Shown in pieces: positions 61,386-64,000 of a stretch of DNA of 64,000 nucleotides. Position 1 is the first letter of the stretch. Each line of letters begins with the position of its first letter. Source of the DNA: Emiliania huxleyi CCMP1516 (lineage: Eukaryota; Haptophyta; Isochrysidales; Noelaerhabdaceae); the NCBI RefSeq assembly GCF_000372725.1, contig NW_005201287.1:614975-678974 (forward strand), written 5' to 3'. The notes below the pieces were generated by a model. That model was not told the DNA's origin and did not search any database. It saw only the letters and a list, made by a program, of their open reading frames with translations. The position numbers and the translations under genes are program-made.

Positions 61386-64000
61386 ATGGGCTTGCTCCGC
61401 AGAAGTAAGCCGGGCAAGTCCGTCTCGCTGCAGGAACAGCAGCTGAAGCCAGATAATCCGGAGCTTGACGACGCGATAGCGAAGCGGCAGGACGATGCGG
61501 CCGACGCGGAGATGGGCTCTGCGGCAAGCAAGCAAGCCCGAGGGCCGAAGCAGCTGGTCCATGATGTCCAGCGGGCGGAGCAGTCGGCCGACATCTCTCG
61601 GATCGTGGCGGAAGCCAGGCTCGCCGCCCCATCGGCACAGGGCGACCCGAGCCAAGGGTGGCAGATGGGGCAATGGCTAAACTCACTCGGGCTGAACGAC
61701 GCCATCGCCGCCGCGCTCCTCTCGCCAATCTCGGCCGACGCATCACTGGCGCTCGATTCGGCCGACGCATCGCTGGCGCTACCCTTCGTGCGCGCGCTAG
61801 GTAAGCTCGGCTCACGCGAGTCGGTGGCCGCGCTCCTCCGCCAGGCTGGTCCTCACCTACTCGACCGCATCGCCGACGCTGTTTGGGACGGCGCGTCGAC
61901 CCTCATCGCCTCGGGCGGCGCCACCGGAGCAGAGCTACACGCAAAGTTCGTGCAGGAGGGCGAGTCTTTCACCATGTCGTACGGAGGGCTGGACACCTTC
62001 TTCGGCGGGCTGGAGGGCCTGATCGGGACGCCCAACCCCAAGCTGCGGGAGGCGATGAAGCGGGAGCACTGTGACTCGGCCGATTCCGGGCTCCCCTTCA
62101 ACGCGGGCAACTATGGGACAACGACGACGGCGAAGACGGAGTATCACTTCGTGGTCGACCCGGAGCACACCGACTTTGGGCCGGGCAGCAAGCACCCGTG
62201 GCCCGAGGACACCAAGCTGCGCGAGAGGGAGGACACGCGCAGCCTTTGCCGCAAGCCCCGCCCGATCTCTGACTTTGCGATCGACTTGCAGCGGGTCAAC
62301 GAGCAGCTTGCGACGCAGGACTGCACCTCGCTCTGCGATGAGGAGTTCTGGGGAGCGCGGCTGTACACCGGGCCAATGTTCATCAAGTGAGCCACCGCTG
62401 CGCCGGCTCCACCTCCCAGCCAGCTCACAACCCCCCCACTCAGCCAGCCCACAGCCCCCTCCCCACCCCCCCTCCTCCTCCGACCCCGCGCGCAGATACA
62501 ACGCGATCCTGCGCGGCCTGGGCGGGAAGGCTCCCTTTTTCGTGCAGAAGCTGGAGCAGCTGTGCTTGGGCAACAACTACACGACGACGCTGCACATCAT
62601 CAACTCATCGTGCGTCAAGCTCTCCAAGATCATGACCGCGCAAAAGGTCTACCGCGGCGTGAGCGGCGGCGTGCTGCCGAGCGAGTTTTGGGCCAAGAAC
62701 GAGTGGAACGTCGCGGGCGGCGTCGAGTTCGCGTTCATGTCGACCACGCTCGACAAGGAGGTGGCGCTCCACTACGGGGGGAGCGGCGGGGCGGGTCTCT
62801 GCTTCGAGATTCAGATGGGGATGGTGGATCGCGGCGCCTCGCTCTCGTGGCTGAGCCAATACCCTCACGAGTCCGAAATCCTTTTCGCCCCTATGACGGG
62901 ACTCGAGGTGCTCGGCACGAGGGTGGAGAGCGGCGTCATCGTTGTCGAGACGCGCCTCTCGGTCAACCTCACCGCGCTGACCATCGAGCAGGTCGTCTCC
63001 GAGAGGGGAGAGAGGTCAGAGCGATCGGATACGAGCGATGCGGTCGAAATGTTGTTAATAGGTCGTCTCACGGCGGCGCAAGCTGTGCATGGACATGTGC
63101 GAGTCGATGCAGCTCGAACTGGCCCATGAGATGACGCAGACGACGTGGTCCGAGCTCAGGGAGCTCACCGACGGGGCGGAGGCGGCCTTCGATCTGCCCG
63201 GCTATGCGAAGAGCGTGCTGCGAGACATGCTGGCCGAGTCGACGTCGCATCCGCCCGAGCACTACAACAACGAAGCCAACATGCTGATGCGAATGAAGGA
63301 TGCGGTGCAGGCGAAGAACGCGGTTAGCGATTTGCCTAACGGATGGGAGCGCGTGCAGATGGCGGCGCCCAACCTGCCGGCGCTGCTGTCGGCCTCGGAC
63401 CTCAACGTGAGGTCGATGAAGAGCAACCTCAAGGCGGGCGGCGCAGGTGCGCTTTCCGTGCTCATGTGCTGCTCGCAGGCGCTGCACAGCCTGAAGGCGA
63501 GCGGCGAGGAGATGGGGCCGGAAGGCGCGGTGTACCTCGGCCACGGCATCGCGGGCGCCACCTCGATCACGGAGCTCGACGTGTCGAACAACAAGCTGTG
63601 CGGCATCGAGGCCGCAGATGAGCGGGAGGCGTACAACGGCACGCACTTCGGCACCTTCTGTAAACTGCTCGCCAAGAACTCGAGCCTCACCAGCCTCGAC
63701 GTGTCGGCAAACTACATCCTGGCCGACGGCTCCACGGCGCTGTGCGCCGCGCTCGCCGGGAACAAGCAGCTCAAGACGCTCAAGCTCAACGACTCGGCGA
63801 TGCAAGAGGCGGGCTGGATCGCCCTCGCGAGGATGGTCGAGGACGCGCCCTCGCTCGTGGTGCTCGAGGCCAACTGCAACCTCGAGTTGATGCGCCCTGC
63901 CGAGATCCCAGCCGTCGCCAAGGCCATCGCCTCGGCAGTGGGGCGCAGCAAGAGCCTCACTAGCGTCGACCTCTCCTCGCAGGAGTGGAAGAATGGCGAG
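61386..64000 (+). CDS. ADP-ribosyltransferase-LRR protein, 3' end beyond window
   Basis: Exons 61386-62386, 62496-62991, 63062 to the window edge, still open. It starts MGLLRRSK, so Gly2 could be N-myristoylated. An N-terminal helical region follows (WLNSLGLNDAIAAALL, SAM-like). The second exon carries an Arg-type mono-ADP-ribosyltransferase fold with all three R-S-E elements: QKVYRGVSGG (Arg), FAFMSTTLDKEVALHY (S-T-S-like) and YPHESEILFAP (E-x-E). After it come a helical linker and ribonuclease-inhibitor-type leucine-rich repeats (SITELDVSNNKLCG, SLTSLDVSANYILADGS, KQLKTLKLNDSAMQEAG, SLTSVDLSS). It probably modifies a protein bound by the LRRs or senses a ligand. Both introns are GT-AG; the second is bounded by a 10-bp direct repeat (AGGTCGTCTC). 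Confidence 0.88.

Overview
This is nuclear DNA of a eukaryotic microalga, most likely a haptophyte (prymnesiophyte relatives of Emiliania or Chrysochromulina). The evidence is a very GC-rich sequence, dense genes on both strands with short introns, and introns that mostly begin GC rather than GT (about 26 of 44 I could reconstruct). Introns also carry 10-11 nt tandem arrays and exon-boundary direct repeats. There is a selenoprotein with a recognisable SECIS element, a flagellar nexin-dynein regulatory subunit, and proteins with bipartite plastid-type leaders. The assignment is an inference from style; no marker gene is present. Several otherwise intact genes carry single-base frameshifts, sometimes in homopolymers, so some breaks may be sequencing errors.

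Layout. 0-3.4 kb: broken F-box/kelch gene and a P-loop fragment. 3.4-11.2 kb: a divergent pair made of a pseudouridine synthase fused in one reading frame to a phytochelatin-synthase-like domain (-), and a TRP-type channel with an N-terminal NUDT9-like ADP-ribose domain and ankyrin repeats (+). 11.8-14.2 kb: bestrophin-type anion channel. 14.5-18.5 kb: decayed ORF, an unknown ORF, palmitoyl-protein thioesterase. 18.8-22.3 kb: polyQ protein, then repeats. 22.4-25.9 kb: HYOU1/GRP170-type ER chaperone missing the middle of its ATPase domain. 26.6-33.1 kb: unknown Cys-rich protein, DRC9/IQCG, RND/Patched-like transporter. 33.5-40.3 kb: possible AlkB-fold protein, Cys/Pro-rich surface protein, lipoxygenase-like protein with an N-terminal membrane domain. 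41.1-45 kb: Tudor-like ORF, repeats, RUS/DUF647 protein. 45.5-47.3 kb: ALG13 and a PRXL2-type selenoprotein with SECIS. 47.6-54.6 kb: small unknown protein, pentameric ligand-gated ion channel, plastid-leader protein, a MITE with clean target duplication, coiled-coil ORF, TMEM184 family. 55.1-60 kb: terminal nucleotidyltransferase and a REV1-like protein with a strongly diverged polymerase core. 61.4 kb to the edge: an ADP-ribosyltransferase/leucine-rich-repeat protein that runs off the window.

The genes do not form one pathway. Themes recur: ER/secretory function (HYOU1, ALG13, thioesterase), membrane channels and transporters (TRP-like, bestrophin, pLGIC, RND, TMEM184), ADP-ribose chemistry (NUDT9-like channel domain, ART-LRR) and redox/thiol chemistry (phytochelatin-synthase-like domain, selenoprotein). 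The most novel items are the RluA-PCS fusion, the NUDT9-first TRP channel, the Sec-containing PRXL2 with SECIS, and the many introns bounded by copies of adjacent exon sequence.
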